A stretch of 64,000 bases of DNA, from NCBI GenBank assembly GCA_001574975.1, contig KQ965837.1, positions 82,288-146,287 of the forward strand, given 5' to 3'. The translations under genes were made by a program, and so were the position numbers. This document shows, one piece after another, positions 48,611-60,534 of this stretch. Within the stretch, counting starts at the first letter, position 1, and the number at the start of each line of letters is the position of its first letter. The notes under the pieces were generated by a model. It worked only from the letters and a program-made list of their open reading frames with translations, was not told the origin of the DNA and searched no databases. This DNA comes from Gonapodya prolifera JEL478. Its lineage: Eukaryota > Monoblepharomycota > Monoblepharidomycetes > Monoblepharidales > Gonapodyaceae.

Positions 48611-51600
48611 ATGAGACGGGCCTTCAAACAAATTGCAAAGGGCTGCGGCTGCTGCGAACTGGTCACGGGACCCTCTGGTAGCAACAATAATCAAGGGAGG
48701 TATATCCTCTGACTGCTCGACATCTCTCTGCACACAGAGCTCTCCTACTTTGGCCTTCTTTTCTTGTGGGCAGCGGCCATCCGCGTTCCCGGAGTTGCAG
48801 GTGACGACGACAGGAAGGGGAAGGACGGAAAAGGGAAGGACTTCGACGAGGACAACAACGATCCTCGTGAGTGATCTGATGTGTGATCCTTGTTTCGTCC
48901 CCCCCCCCCCCCACTGATGTGTGCTGTTCCGATTTTGAAACTCAATGGTGGGATGGGCAGCACCTGATCCTATATTTGGACCAATAATGAGTGGATGTCC
49001 AGGAGGCCTGACACAGTGCGGGATCGACTGCGTTTCTCTCAGCGAAAATGTTCTTAACTGCGGGTGAGGGGCTCTGGTGGACTCTCGTGGAGATTTCGGG
49101 GAACTCAACACTCTGCGTTCTCTCTATCAGCGGTTGCGGATACCAGTGTCACAGCGGAATTGCGAACGCCGTGGATATCTGTAACGTTGGGGCATGTCAG
49201 TTTGTCTGCACATCCGGGTACCACGCAGTCTCTTGTGGGGACTCGTTCCAATGTGTACTTCAGGGACAAGGATGTACCATCGTTTCGGACACCGATGCGC
49301 CCATTTCTCCCCCACCTGCGCCTCCTCCTGTACCTGTACCTCCACCTCCGACGAACCCCCCTCCGCCTCCGCCTGTGTCATGGAACACCGCATCCTGGAC
49401 CAACAGGTTTTCAATCACGGTCCCATCCCCCACCCAAGCATCATTAACAGCCGCCACTCAAAGCTCCACATCATGTGGGTAAAACGCTGTGCTGATTCGT
49501 GGCATTCGGAGTAATAACTCGCTCGACATCCAACAGCCTCTGTCACTGTCCCCACATCCGCTGTGGGCAATCCCAGGCCATCGACACCTTTCAACTCCTC
49601 AAACGTCAAAGGCAACGATACTCGTCCGGATGGATTGTACGGAGGACAAATTTGGATGGTCAACTTGGCGTACCCCTACATTTCGCTCACGTGTAACAGC
49701 ACCGCTTGCTCCACAACGGACAGGCAACCCCCACCTACAAGCTTTTCCCTTGAGTGTCCACCCAATATTGCGTGTGCAAATAGCTCGTCGGCACAACTTC
49801 AAATCAGCGGTCGGACGCAGTGCATGTCGTACGCGACTCTGGGGCCGACGGAATGTGTGGTTAACCTGACACCGACAAATCTGGACTTGCTGTTCGATCA
49901 AATATGGAGGTTTGAAGTCGACATAACTGCTCATACGGGAACGCTCCTGCGACCCAAAAACGCTGGTCAGGGTGGAAGCTCGTGTCTCAATCCTGTTTGG
50001 GTGAGTTCGCTGTTCTGGCGAAAATGTTGTGTAACGTCTCTAATATCATTGAGCAGAGCGACTCAACGGATGCTCTTGAAGTTGGGACTTGTTTGAAAGC
50101 TCCTGCCCTCTGGTATACAATGTAAGCAAAATGCATGCCCTAAATTGTCCTCCCCCGAGATTTCTCACTCGTTTCTACCTACGCAGATCCGTCAACGATT
50201 GGAAATTTCTCCAAGAGATACAGTACAATTTCTCCCATCCGGAAATGCCACCGACGTCCAACATTGGAGCCAATGCCGCTTCGTCCACTGGCCCGAGCTC
50301 CGGGGTTCTCGTTGGCATCATCCTCCCTGCGATTTTCATCATTGGCTCCATTGCGGGTCTCTTGTTCCATCGTCGGCGGGAGAAGAAGGTTCTGGCGGAC
50401 GTGGATGCCTGGAAGGCGTCGATGAAACTCGGTCTCAAACCTACTGAAAATCGCACGCAAAGCCGGCGACTGCGTTTTCTCCGCCGACCGTCCGCGCGGA
50501 GTGTTGATGAAGGAGATCAGAGCCTGGTTGACGTGGAAACTCTGCACAGCTTTGCCATGACGGTCGACGGGCTTATTCGCAGGAGCAGCACTCGATCTTC
50601 GCATGTCGATACCCTCGAAACCAACTCGGTCCGTCTTGTTGGCTGCGTCACCGTGGGGACGAACAACACGGCCCGAAGTTGGGCACTTACCACTGGGCCC
50701 CGAGTTCAAAGTCTTGGCCACGGCCCTGGGACGTCGCCCAGGACGCCAATGTCGAGGACCCCGACCGTGAGGTCGAACTCCTCAGTCCCCAGATATACGC
50801 CGACGTCGCTGCGGCATGTGTTTTCCAGGAGATCTGCGCTTTCTCAACCCGAAGAACACGGTTTGGACGAAAATCCACTCGCGGAACAGTTTCCGTCGAC
50901 AGACCCAGGGATCGACACAGTTCAACTACCTTCCCGGCCACCAGACGTCTCGTCTATCGTTGCGAACATCAACAGGGTATGTAGCCACTGTTCAAAAGTT
51001 TCCTTCGCTCCACCCGAATTGAAACAATCTTGCTGTAGTTCTACTTGGCATTGGGAGGGCAGCCATTTTCGGATCAACCTGTGATGGTCAATCGAGTTCT
51101 GGTTGCCATTACTGATTTCGAACCTTCCCTTACTGACGAGCTCGAGCTCCGTGAAGGCTGCTCCTACCTCGTGGAACTGCTGTGGGCAGACGGGTGGTGT
51201 TTAGGTACGTTGCAAATCTTTCAACACCTTTATCACATTTGACGTATTGCGTATTGTTACACTTACAGCCCGGAATCCCTCCACGGGACTGAACGGTCAC
51301 GTGCCCATTGCAGCGTTGAGCTCTGCTCCAACGAACGTTCTTGTCGACTTTACTCCCCCTGTCGGTACCATATTGCCGAATCCCAACCCCGACGGCCCAA
51401 CAGAACAACCTGCTGTTACGTCTGACGACAGCCCCGCAGCTTCTCGTCAAAGTGCACTGCCTCAGTCCCCGCCAAGCTCCTCCGCACAACACGATTCCCG
51501 GCAAACAATTTCGCATTCCCGCCAAAAATCCACCCCTAACAGCCCCGCACCTTTCTCCCCCCGAACCGGCACCGCCGGTCGCTCCACTCTTTCTCGCTCG

Positions 51601-52023
51601 TCTCTACCAACAAGAGGGCCAAGTCGCCGAAACTCTCTCCTGCATGATGGTGCGGCAGTTTCTCCTGTGCTGGAGGTGATACCACTTTCGGTCGCCAGAA
51701 GAGTTGCTGGACTCAGTGGAGCAGGTGAGTTCCGTTTTGATGCAAGCTCCGGCCTCTTCACGACTCATGCTCTTTGTTGCCCCATCTCTCGTGTTTACAG
51801 TCGACCTTGAAACCCTAGACGATCTGTTCCAAGAAAGGCATCTTTCTCGAGAGGTATGTTCTTTTGCCTTGCAGTGCAAACTTTCTTTTCGACGATCTCT
51901 GACTGTTACGCTTTTCTTCCACGAAAAATTTATCAGGCATACAATATTCTCCGTGGTTTAAGAGTGCCCAATGTGATGCCCACTGCCAGCAATACCCACG
52001 AGAATGAAGACTCGACAAGTTAG
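48611..52023 (+). CDS. Single-pass membrane protein with Cys-rich ectodomain and cytosolic SH3 domain
   Basis: A receptor- or sensor-like layout. Exon 1 (ATG 48611) plus exon 2 give a signal or anchor segment (ELSYFGLLFLWAAAIRVPGV). The ectodomain has a Cys-rich part (SGCPGGLTQCGIDC, GGCGYQCHSG, ICNVGACQFVCTSGYH), then a proline stalk (PPPAPPPVPVPPPPTNPPPP), then a second Cys-containing region (LTCNSTACS, LECPPNIACA) with several N-x-S/T sites. A transmembrane helix (SGVLVGIILPAIFIIGSIAG) is followed by RRREKK. The cytosolic part is Arg/Ser-rich and then carries an SH3 domain: RVLVAITDFEPSLTDELELR, WADGWCLARNPSTGLNGHVP. A disordered tail with poly-Pro/Ser follows. A 14-C run sits in the second intron. 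The function, perhaps cell-wall or pheromone signalling, is inference. Confidence 0.75.
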
Positions 52024-52191
52024 AGGTGGGAAGTGATGCACGTTACTTCTGGATTACCGAGATACCCCGCAATGATTATTTATATTATGATTTTGTACCT
52101 AATTGCCGACTCGAAGTAAATCATTTTTATTGACACGCGTTTGAAATGGTGTCGAGGAAAAGCTGAGTGGACAGTTCAACATCCTCCTCTC

Positions 52192-54926
52192 ATGGTTCCC
52201 AGCTTCGGAAAACTGTCCAGAAGCGTCACGGTTTCGCGGAAATCATCAATATCTGCACACCCCTTGAATTTTGTTGGACGAGGGGAGCCTGTTGAATGTC
52301 AATCATCGATTTGCAGTTCCCCATCTCAACTTCAGCAGATCCGAGTGAAGCAACCCTCGAGCACACGAAGCTTCCATAGCCAATCACCAAAATCCCTGCC
52401 ACCATCGATCGTTTCGACTCGCTACTCTGCGCCAACTCGGCTCGCAGGATCCGCTGCATCGCTATCCCTTCAATCCTCTCAGATTGACCCAGCGCTTCCT
52501 TTACCCACACCATCGCATGTCGCGGAAGCTGCAAAGAGGATACAGATAGCCTTTGATTCCCTTTCCACCGCGCCACCTGGCTTCGTACTCTCGGAACCAC
52601 GGGAACAATCGCCGTCCGGTGCAACTCACAAGAATTTACGCTCGACCGCACGACCGGCTCCTCCTGGCATTTTCTCACTTCCAGGACTTACGAGCCCCTC
52701 GTCCTTTCGCGACTTAGCTCGCCGAGCCGTGGCGCGTGGAGGTGCAATTGTGGACAGAGTAGTTGCCACCGCTGAAGATCCTGCAGAGTTGGTTCATATT
52801 GTCAAAAGATTGGACAGGCTTTCGGATGAAGTTTGTGCCGTTGTCGACGCCGCTGAAGTGGTGCGGTCCCTCCACCCTGACGCAGCGTGGAGGGAAGCGG
52901 CAGACAATGCTCATGGGGACGTTTCGGCACTGCTGAACAGACTGAATACACATAGAGAGCTGTATGAGGTGAGTGGCTTTCCTCCGCGACGCACGCAATG
53001 GCTCCGTCCGACCTTGCAAATCTCATACATACTCGGTCTAATTTACGTCAGGCGCTTGACCGTGCGACTTCTAATCCAACCATTTCCCGTACCTGGTCAC
53101 CTACGGAACTCCGCGTAGCCCACCTCCTCTTGGCTGACTTCCGGCGCTCTGGCATCCACATCCGCGACCCCGCTAAACTTTCCCTCTTCGCCTCGCTCAA
53201 CGATCGCATACTCGCCCTTTCCCACAAAGTCGCACGTGGAGCCAACGAGCCCTCGGAACCATTTGTACTTTTCACCAATCCGTGGAAAGATCTTGCCGGA
53301 TGCGGATCTCCCTTTATTCGAGAGGCTGTCGGAATGGCCAGAAAAGTTCTCAACACCGATGGAGCTCTTATCCTCACAGCTGGATCGTCTGCGCCTCATG
53401 TGCTTCGAACGTGCAGGAACCCCGCGACTCGACGGCGAGTTTATGAGGCTTATCACGCCTCTTCAGAAGAGCAGATTGGCGCGCTCGAAAGCATGTTGAA
53501 GGACCGCGCCCGGCTCGCACGGGAGACTGGCTTTCCGAGCTATGCGGACGCTTTCTTAGAGGGTACGATGGCGGGCTCGCGCCATGTTGTCGAGGCGTTC
53601 TTGGATGGTCTGAATTCAAGTAACATGCCAAGGGCTCTCGATGAAGTAGCCGAGTTGGGCGGTGTCAAGAGGGCGAGGGGCGAAGACGGCTCCCTGGCGC
53701 CTTGGGACAGGGCGTATCTCCAGTCGCTGTCACCTCGAATGGCACAGCCAGCAAGGAACGCATTCGGAGCGGGAAGCCATGCTGTGCCAATCGCGGAGGA
53801 TCCATCTCTCTCAGCTGCGAAGGCATCTTTCTCTGCCCTTGGTTTCCCGCACCTCACCCTTGGAACGGCCCTTTCTAGAGCTTCCTTGCTCCTTCACGCA
53901 CTGTATGGTGTCCATTTAGATCCTGTCCGTGCCCCATCCAGCGAACTATGGCACCCATCCGTTATCCGCATCGACGCCATCCACGAAGTCGAAGGATACC
54001 TCGGTACGGTGTACGTGGACGCGATAGAAAGACCCGGCAAGACTGCTGCGGCAGCGCACTACACCGTGCGATGCGGTCGACGCCTCGATTGGGATTCCAA
54101 TGATGACGCATGGCTCCCGGTAGATGCCGTGGAAGCTGCCGTCGTGGAGGCGGCGAGTCAGGGTCGAGGTGCTGGCGGCGAAGGCGGAGTCTTCAAGATG
54201 CCACTGGTCGTGGTTGCTGTGAATATGAGTAAAGGGGGACTTGGAGAGCAGGACGTGGAAACTCTGTTCCATGAGATGGGACACGCGGTGCACTGTGAGT
54301 CATGTGGCTCTGACACTTTCATTTTCGCCAGAAATGCAACCATAACTTTTCTCGCAGCACTCCTTGCGAAGCCTCCGTTCCAACATGTGTCGGGCACCCG
54401 ATGCTCGCTCGACCTCGTTGAACTTCCCTCCATTCTTCACGAGCTTTTTACACCGCTCTCCATTCCAAACTTCCCCGCACCCACCGCTGTTCCTCCTCTC
54501 GACCTTCAGCACCAAATCCGTTTGGCGGCTCTGGACCAACGGCTTCACGGCAACGCTGACCACATTCTCAGTACCGGGTGGAGCAGCGTGGTCGAAGCCG
54601 CGGATGTGCGGAGGACCCACGATGCCTTTTCCATAGCAGGTACTGAGAACGATACGTGGCACGCAAGGTTCGCGCATCTCGCAGCATATGGTGCTGGGTA
54701 CTACTCCTACTTGTGGTCGCGAAGATGGGCCGGCCGAGTGCACCGGGACGTCTTTGGTGGGCATGTGTTTGGAAGCGAGGGGTTCCGGGAGGCCGGCGAA
54801 CGGTTCCGGCGAGAAGTTCTGGAGTGGGGTGGTGGGCGGGACGGTTGGGAGTGTGTCGAGGCGCTCGGAGTGGTCGAGGGCGGAGAACGGGAAGGTGCAG
54901 TCAGTGTGGAGGAGGTGGGAGGCTGA
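52192..54926 (+). CDS. OCT1: Mitochondrial intermediate peptidase (M3 family, Oct1)
   Basis: Removes an octapeptide from imported proteins after the matrix protease has cut. Zinc metallopeptidase of family M3. The first ATG (52192) opens a Ser/Arg-rich mitochondrial presequence. The N-terminal helical region follows (LPGLTSPSSFRDLARRAV; LVHIVKRLDRLSDEVCAVVD), then an intron, then WSPTELRVAHLLLADFRRSG and REAVGMARKVLNTDGALILT. The active-site motif is LFHEMGHAVH (HExxH) near 54265. An intron starting at 54299 separates it from the conserved FQHVSGTRCSLDLVELPSIL, which supplies the third zinc ligand Glu (VELPS). The C-terminal HARFAHLAAYGAGYYSYLWS is typical. Length, about 870 codons before splicing, fits the family. 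All catalytic residues are present. Confidence 0.92.
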
Positions 54927-55037
54927 GAGCGCGTTAGCTTGGGGATCGAGTGGTTCCCACTCGTAACTCGCAAAAAACTATTTCATATTTACTCATGATA
55001 AGTGAAGACATCACAGGAATAGAACTGCGTCCCTTGT

Positions 55038-56660
55038 TCATACTTTCCTGTTGGCAAGTTCTTCGCCAGCTCTCAAGCGTCTCAAGTTTTCTGCCATACC
55101 GCTCGCAATTCCAGCATAACCCAAGTCCGACACCCCGCCAGTGTGTGGTGTTAGAGAGATTTTATCTGCTGGTAGATTCAAGAAGGGGTGTGTCGCTGGT
55201 ACAAAGAACAAAACATCAAGCTCTTGTGTTGTTCGTGACACCGATGCCTACCTTCAACCGGCTCCTTCTCATATACTTCCGTTCCTACACCACCCAAGTG
55301 TCCGGATTGGACTGCCTCGGCAACGGCGGACGAGTCGAGGATTCCGCCACGTGCTACGTTGACAACAAAGCGCCTTGCGGCAGGAGGGCGAGCTCACGAG
55401 TGGAGATGAGGTTGCGAGTAGTTGGGGTGAGTACGGCTGTGAGGACGAGGAAACGGGCAATTGGAAGGACCGAGTGAAGGTTTCTAAATGACAAGGTCAG
55501 CATTTCGTCCTTCTGGAGCTCTCTATCCCCGGGGTAACTCACTCGGGGTAACTCACTCCGTAGTTTCGTATAGCCAGAGCATCGACCGGAACTCCTCCCA
55601 GCTCCAATGTGACTCCCCTCTTTTTACAGCGTCCACAATATGCTCACTGGCAAGTTCCTCCTGGGTCCGTCGCCCAACTCCCACGACGTACATCCCCATC
55701 GCCCACAGTCGCTTCACGATTTCTCTGTCAAGAGCTCCGTAGCATCCCACAACCACGGCACACTTTCCGGCTAGTGCGACACCAATAGGCGTCCCGAGAT
55801 CTCCACGACGCACGGCGAGTTGTGCGTTGTGATAGTCGCCAGCATGTGAAGGAGCGTGAGCTCCGCAACAGCAACGGAGTTTCCCCCTGCTGAAAAGTTT
55901 GGTGTCACATAGTGGGGATTGAAAGCATGGAGTGATGGTGGTTCTTTGGCCGGACACCGAACGAAATCATTGATTCAAGTTGAATGATACGATGATACAG
56001 TGAGACCTTACCGCCGTTCGAAGGTGTTGTTCCATTTACTACAGAGCCTGGCGGTGCGACCATAGACTCATCGACGGTGTGTGCGGGAACATTACAGACC
56101 TTTTTGCGAACAGACGTCAGTTTCAAGTCGAGTCTGTCAAAACACCCAACGCGCCTTTACTCCCCGTTCCTTAGCTGCTACATATCAACACTTTCTAGCC
56201 CCACTCCAAATTGGTGTATAAGCTTGAGCGAAGGAAGTGCGGCATCCACTAGGTAGCATTTCGTTTCGAACACGTGGTCACCATGAAGGATCGTTAGACT
56301 GGTTCACACAGCGCAAAACTTGAGAACTAACTCGTAGCTGCATCTACGCGGCACATCGTTGGAACCAGCACAGTGAGAGCGGAAGAATCGGTTCGTCAGG
56401 GCAACCCGAACGTGATCGATGCTCTGGGAAAGGCCCACAACACACCGTGCGGTTGAAATTCTCTACAAGTTTCGACGATATTCCGCAAGCTCGGATGGCA
56501 TGTTCCTTGGTGTCGCCTCCGAGGGGGCGAAGAAGGAATGTTCGACAGTGGTGGAAGCGCTGGGAGAGAACGAGGATGCGAAGGGAACTCAGGGAAGAAG
56601 ATGCGACGACTGTCATCGGTGGTCAGATGGTGAAAGGCGGATTTGGCGGTTTCCGAAGGT
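55038..56660 (-). pseudogene. D-isomer-specific 2-hydroxyacid dehydrogenase with frameshifts
   Basis: Minus-strand segments in order: RFFRSHCAGSNDVP with VDAAT one frame over (near 56350), KKVCNVPAHTVDESM, GKCAVVVGCYGALDREIVKR with LWAMGMYVVGVGRRT (NAD-binding fold), LVLTAVLTPTTRNLISTREL, FVVNVARGGILDSSAVAEAV (Arg of the active site), GTEVYEKEPVE (Glu) and ISLTPHTGGVSDLGYAGIAS (His). The family order is complete and catalytic residues survive. Frame breaks lie near 55375 (T-run one base short; GAFVVNVARGG would need one more T) and near 56350, and there is an in-frame stop upstream near 56460. It is either a young pseudogene or contains sequence errors. Substrate group (phosphoglycerate-like or 2-ketoacid) is not readable. 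Confidence 0.7.
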
Positions 56661-57236
56661 ATTTTTAGGAGATGTCGGGAGGCGGGTTGCTGTGAAGTCT
56701 CATCGCATGAAATGTAAAATCCGCTTTTGCACCGTTTGAATACAAATACAAACTGAAATATTAAGAGTGGTCGTACATTGTGTCGGGCGACGACAGGTAA
56801 TCTCTCCTGCTGCCGAACGCCTTCGGTTCGCGAATGACGTTTTAGACTCACCTAGCGACATTATTCAAAAGTTAACGAAATGAAAAATGACAGTCGAATG
56901 TCGGCAGCGATTATACAGTGAGTATAAAACTCTATTCTCTTTGTTCTGGTTCAATCTCTCTCGACTCAGCATTTCACTTCTGGCCTACTGCTTTATTCGT
57001 CACGTAGGATTTCCGCGACGGAAGGAGACCATTGCGCGTAAGGATGTCAGAAATCATAGATGGGACTCGATGGGATAATACGGATCAATTAGCGGTCAAA
57101 CGAGAAAGCGGTATGGCCTAATTATAACCACTCACTTATGTTGAACGTCCACGCAAGAACGTACCTACCAGCAGAGCAAGGCAAGAGTAAGCGCATATAA
57201 ACAACCTAATCACCCAAAGCACCGCACCAACACCGC
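56661..57236. other. Intergenic region
   Basis: A 62-codon plus frame (56887-57078) has no family features. No repeat is seen. Confidence 0.4.
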
Positions 57237-58254
57237 TCACATCATCCAAGGAAACGCAATCACCGAAACATCATCCTCGAGCCCCTTCACAATTTCCTCG
57301 ATCGCATCCTCCATCTCCGCCATCATGGGCGTGCTCTTGACGTTCTCCATCATGGGGCTGATGGCCAGGTACCGCGCGGCGGCTTTTGAGGCGGAATAGG
57401 GTCCGGCGCGGGGGAGAGAAAGGTCCATGGAGGAGACGATGGCGATTTGACCGTGTCGGCGAAGGCGCATGGCGGGGAGGGCGGGGTAGATGGTGTTCAG
57501 GACGCCTGGTGAGGGAGGGGGTTGAAAGGAGTGAGGGGCGTAAGAGGAAAGGTCGCACAGACGGTCAGAAATTCATGATTAGGCCTAAAAACGCTCCGCG
57601 TGGAGTATGCGCTCTGCGCTGTATCACTCGCCCTTCGCGCAGATCATTCGCCTCCGGCGGACTCCTCGGTCAGTGCCTAACGACGCTTAGGCTTCGATGT
57701 CACTCCACGATGTTCCTCGGTCGGCGCTATCGCGCCTAGGCCTTGGGTTTGCATGCGCAAAAAAGTCCTCGGTCAGCGTCTAGCGGCGCCTAGGCCTCGG
57801 GGCTCGCTCCGCGAGATATCGGTCTTGGTCAGCGCTATTGCGCTTTGGCCCCGGAGTCCTCCCTCCGCTCGCGTTGCGTGCTCCGGTCGGACCACATACC
57901 GTTGACATTCGGTGCAAACAACTTCCTCGCCGACTCCTCCGCAGCACTGGCATCCTGCGGGTCAAACCCAAACGTAACCTCTGAAACCCCCGCATTTGCC
58001 ACCACCAAATCCAGTCCGCCGACTTGCTCGTTGACAGACACAATCCACGGCCTCATCCCGTCCTCTTCAATAACGTTTAATGTCGTCTTGACGAAGTGAG
58101 CCCCCTGCATTTGTCGGCGACGATTTGCAGTGCTCCGGTGTTGCGACCGGTCAGGGCGAGCGTGATGGAACGGGAGGCGTACCGAATGGCGAGACCTTCA
58201 CCTATGCCGCTGGTTGCGCCCGTGATGAGTATATTCGGGGGCGTAGGAAGCCAT
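57237..58254 (-). pseudogene. Short-chain dehydrogenase/reductase with indels and an internal deletion
   Basis: From ATG 58252-58254: MASYAP, then one frame over NILITGATSGIGEGLAIRYA (NAD(P) loop TGxxxGIG), SITLALTGRNTGALQIVAD, then another frame with GAHFVKTTLNVIEEDG, LDLVVANAGVSEVTFGF (NAG motif), and, after a repeat-filled intron (about 57508-57893), GVLNTIYPALPAMRLRRHGQ, IAIVSSMDLSLP (catalytic Ser) and YSASKAAARYL (Tyr and Lys). The next residues are ENVKSTPMMAEMEDAIEEIV and VSVIAFPWMM, so about 35-40 residues, including the usual PG motif, are missing. The two early frame changes fall at C5 and G5 runs. Substrate unknown. Confidence 0.65.
57590..57850. repeat. Four tandem GC-rich hairpin units inside the SDR intron
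   Basis: Leading boxes are ctccgcgtggagtatgcgct and attcgcctccggcgg. Units then start at about 57674, 57715, 57768 and 57821, each cct(c/t)ggtc(a/g)g, a stem-loop such as ggcgc-tat-cgcgcc or gcctaa-cgacgc-ttaggc, then ctaggcctcgg or a variant. The related array at 34790-35035 has the same box order. Confidence 0.7.
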
Positions 58255-58624
58255 GTTGGTCCGGGGATGACAATCGCAAATACAGCTCACCTATGGTAGA
58301 TCTTGAGTCTTCGCCTGCTGGGCAAAAGCTCAATCTCAGCGGCGACGGCGAGAGGGCCGAGGATGAGGAAGTTTGCAGCAATCTGGCAGCACATCCGCGG
58401 ACAATCATTCCGTCTCCGCCAAGAGTCCGCGAGTCTGAGAACGATCACTCACCTGCGCGATGGCGAGAGGGCTGACATGTGGTGAAGAAAGGAGAAGAAA
58501 TCACGGGTGCAGGTTCAGTGAGGGTGTTGGCTGCATCAGGTTTTGTGAGGGACGGATAACCGGTTAAATTGGACACTCAGCCGAGATCAAGGAATCCCCC
58601 AATCCCATCCCTCCCACCGTAGCC

Positions 58625-58835
58625 CACATCTCACCCACAACACTGCGTCCTGTATGCCTTCCGCGGGGTCCACTCTAACCGCCACACACGCCGTCGTGGC
58701 GCTCCCGTGCAACCACGTTTTCCGCCGCGTCTGTGCGGAACAGTCTCGAGAGGAGCAGCGCGTATCCCATGTTTCGGTGGGAACTGCCCAACGGTGATGT
58801 TGGTGACGATATGGGCGTGGATGAACTTATTTTTT
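58625..58835 (+). pseudogene. RING-H2 finger relic
   Basis: Plus-strand text VVALPCNHVFRRVCAEQS in one frame and SSAYPMFRWELPNGDVG in another match the second half of a RING-H2 ubiquitin-ligase finger (usually LPC.H.FH..C...WL.....CPMCRWELP). Two expected cysteines are Tyr and Phe, and the frame changes between the halves. No other exon is visible nearby. Confidence 0.5.
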
Positions 58836-58839
58836 TACA

Positions 58840-59649
58840 TGTAATTAATATGGACCACACAATCGCTTAGTCTGCCAGCTATGGCCATATACGCGGAAAA
58901 GTGCCGCTTCCCGTCCGATCAGCGCAGTGAAGCTTGTGACAGCTCAGTCAGTACTAGTGTGAAAGATCAGCTGGGAATACTGGGTGCTGTAGTTGTCTTT
59001 TTTGGCGTGTCTCGGGGCGTAAAGTGTGCAGTGCAATGGCAAGAGAAAGGTTTTCCGCGTTGATTTCGCTTGTGCTTGCCGAGGATCCAAAACACACTAC
59101 AAAGTTTTTCTATTCATAACATAAATATCACATGCGCCAAAACGAAAAATGAATACCAGTGCTGCGCGCGCTCCATCAAACCACGGCTCAAAATGCTCAT
59201 ACTCCATCGCCTTGTACCACCAACACACCGGCACGCTCACGTTCCACGTTCCACGTTATCAAGAGGTTTTAATTTCATCGCCCACACATACCATAGGATC
59301 GCCACGATTTGAAAATCTGAATTGATTCCGATCATCCAATCAGTTGTTTTGGCAGTTCGGGCTGTTGACGAGTCGACCGAGCTTCAATACACAATCCTTC
59401 AGCAAACGATTCTCGTGGTGGTGTGGTGGTGTTTCGTGACTCGTCGAGTCGAAGGGGGCAAGAAACAATGTGTTTTCCGTCATCACGACAGTCGACACAT
59501 GCGCCATCAATTCTGCGGCATTGGATGACATACCAAACTTTGCAAGGCACATGGTGACACCGGCAAATGATGACGTTCGACTGCAAAACATCATTGTTTA
59601 CATTTCTACGGGTCAGCCACCACTTCATGAAGTATTACAGCAAGAAAAA
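58840..59649. other. Intergenic region
   Basis: No supported gene. The minus frames at 59332-59628 and plus frame 59470-60099 have no domain features; the latter is the shadow of the VOC gene. Confidence 0.4.
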
Positions 59650-60140
59650 CTACTCTTTCCCCTCAACGAGATCCATTCCAAACCTCACGCCGACCCCATC
59701 GGGACCCTCGACCGTAAAATCCCTCAATCCATAATACTTATCCGCAATATCATTCCTGACCACCACTCCATCCACCTTCTTCACCCTCTCATACACCGCG
59801 TCCACATCTTCAACCATGACGCGGATATTTGCGACCGCGGGGGTTCCCTTAGGTGGCAAGCGCGACTCGGGGATTTCTTCGAGGAAGACGTGGTTGGGGA
59901 ACGGCGGGTAGGAAATGACGGCGAAGTGGGGCTCGGAGCGGACGGTGACGAAGCCGAGGGAGTGGAAGAAGGAGAGGGAGGCGGGGAGGGAGCGGACTGG
60001 GTGGGGTGTGGTCGAAGGTCGCGATTTGCCAGTGAAATTCAGTTTAAAGATTTCAGGATGGACGGCAAACTTCAAATTCGCTTGGTTGGCTCACCGTAGA
60101 TCTCGCACACGAACTGTCGTTCTGGAGGAATCGCTGGCAT
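59650..60140 (-). CDS. VOC-superfamily (glyoxalase/bleomycin-resistance-like) protein
   Basis: Two exons, 60140-60095 and 59996-59650. The junction gives MPAIPPERQFVCEIYVRSLP, followed by ASLSFFHSLGFVTVRSEPHF, AVISYPPFPNHVFLEEIPES, VANIRVMVEDVDAVYERVKK, NDIADKYYGLRDFTVEGPDG and VGVRFGMDLVEGKE, about 130 residues. The paired beta-alpha-beta-beta-beta pattern (SLPASLSFFHSLGF and VEDVDAVYERVK, ending YGLRDFTVEGPDG) is typical of the VOC fold. Members bind a metal or a small hydrophobic ligand; this one could be an antibiotic-binding or dioxygenase-like protein. The exact function is unknown. The introns start with GTGAGC and end in CCCAG. Confidence 0.75.
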
Positions 60141-60534
60141 CTCTCGATGGAAGGCAATGTCGGATTCTATGACAGTCGAATATGGCCACAGCAGTGTTTT
60201 GAAACGAGAGCGTTGCATTGTCAGCAATAACACACGTTATAAATGAATGTAATCAACGCTTATGTACCAAAATTTCCATTTTAGAACGGCTCTTTCAAAA
60301 TGCAGGCTGAGAAGTTCTCTCTTTGTCCTTCCTCCATGGTACCCGCATCATGCGTCACACAGGAGGACGGCGTGGGTTTTCTTCCAGGCAAGCCAGTTGT
60401 CATTTGGAAGCAGGGTCAGGTGGTAATTTAACTATCTGTGAGTGTACATGTCTTGACAGACCCAGACAGAGAAACAAAGTACTGAATTATTTCAAAGATC
60501 ACTGTGAGTTGTGGCTGATCAAAATTATAAACGA

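Noticed and set aside
48142-48687. 181-codon minus-strand frame
   Set aside because: It overlaps the first exon of the SH3 gene and has no family features.
48899-48912. Run of 14 C
   Set aside because: It lies in an intron of the SH3 gene; a simple homopolymer without further structure.
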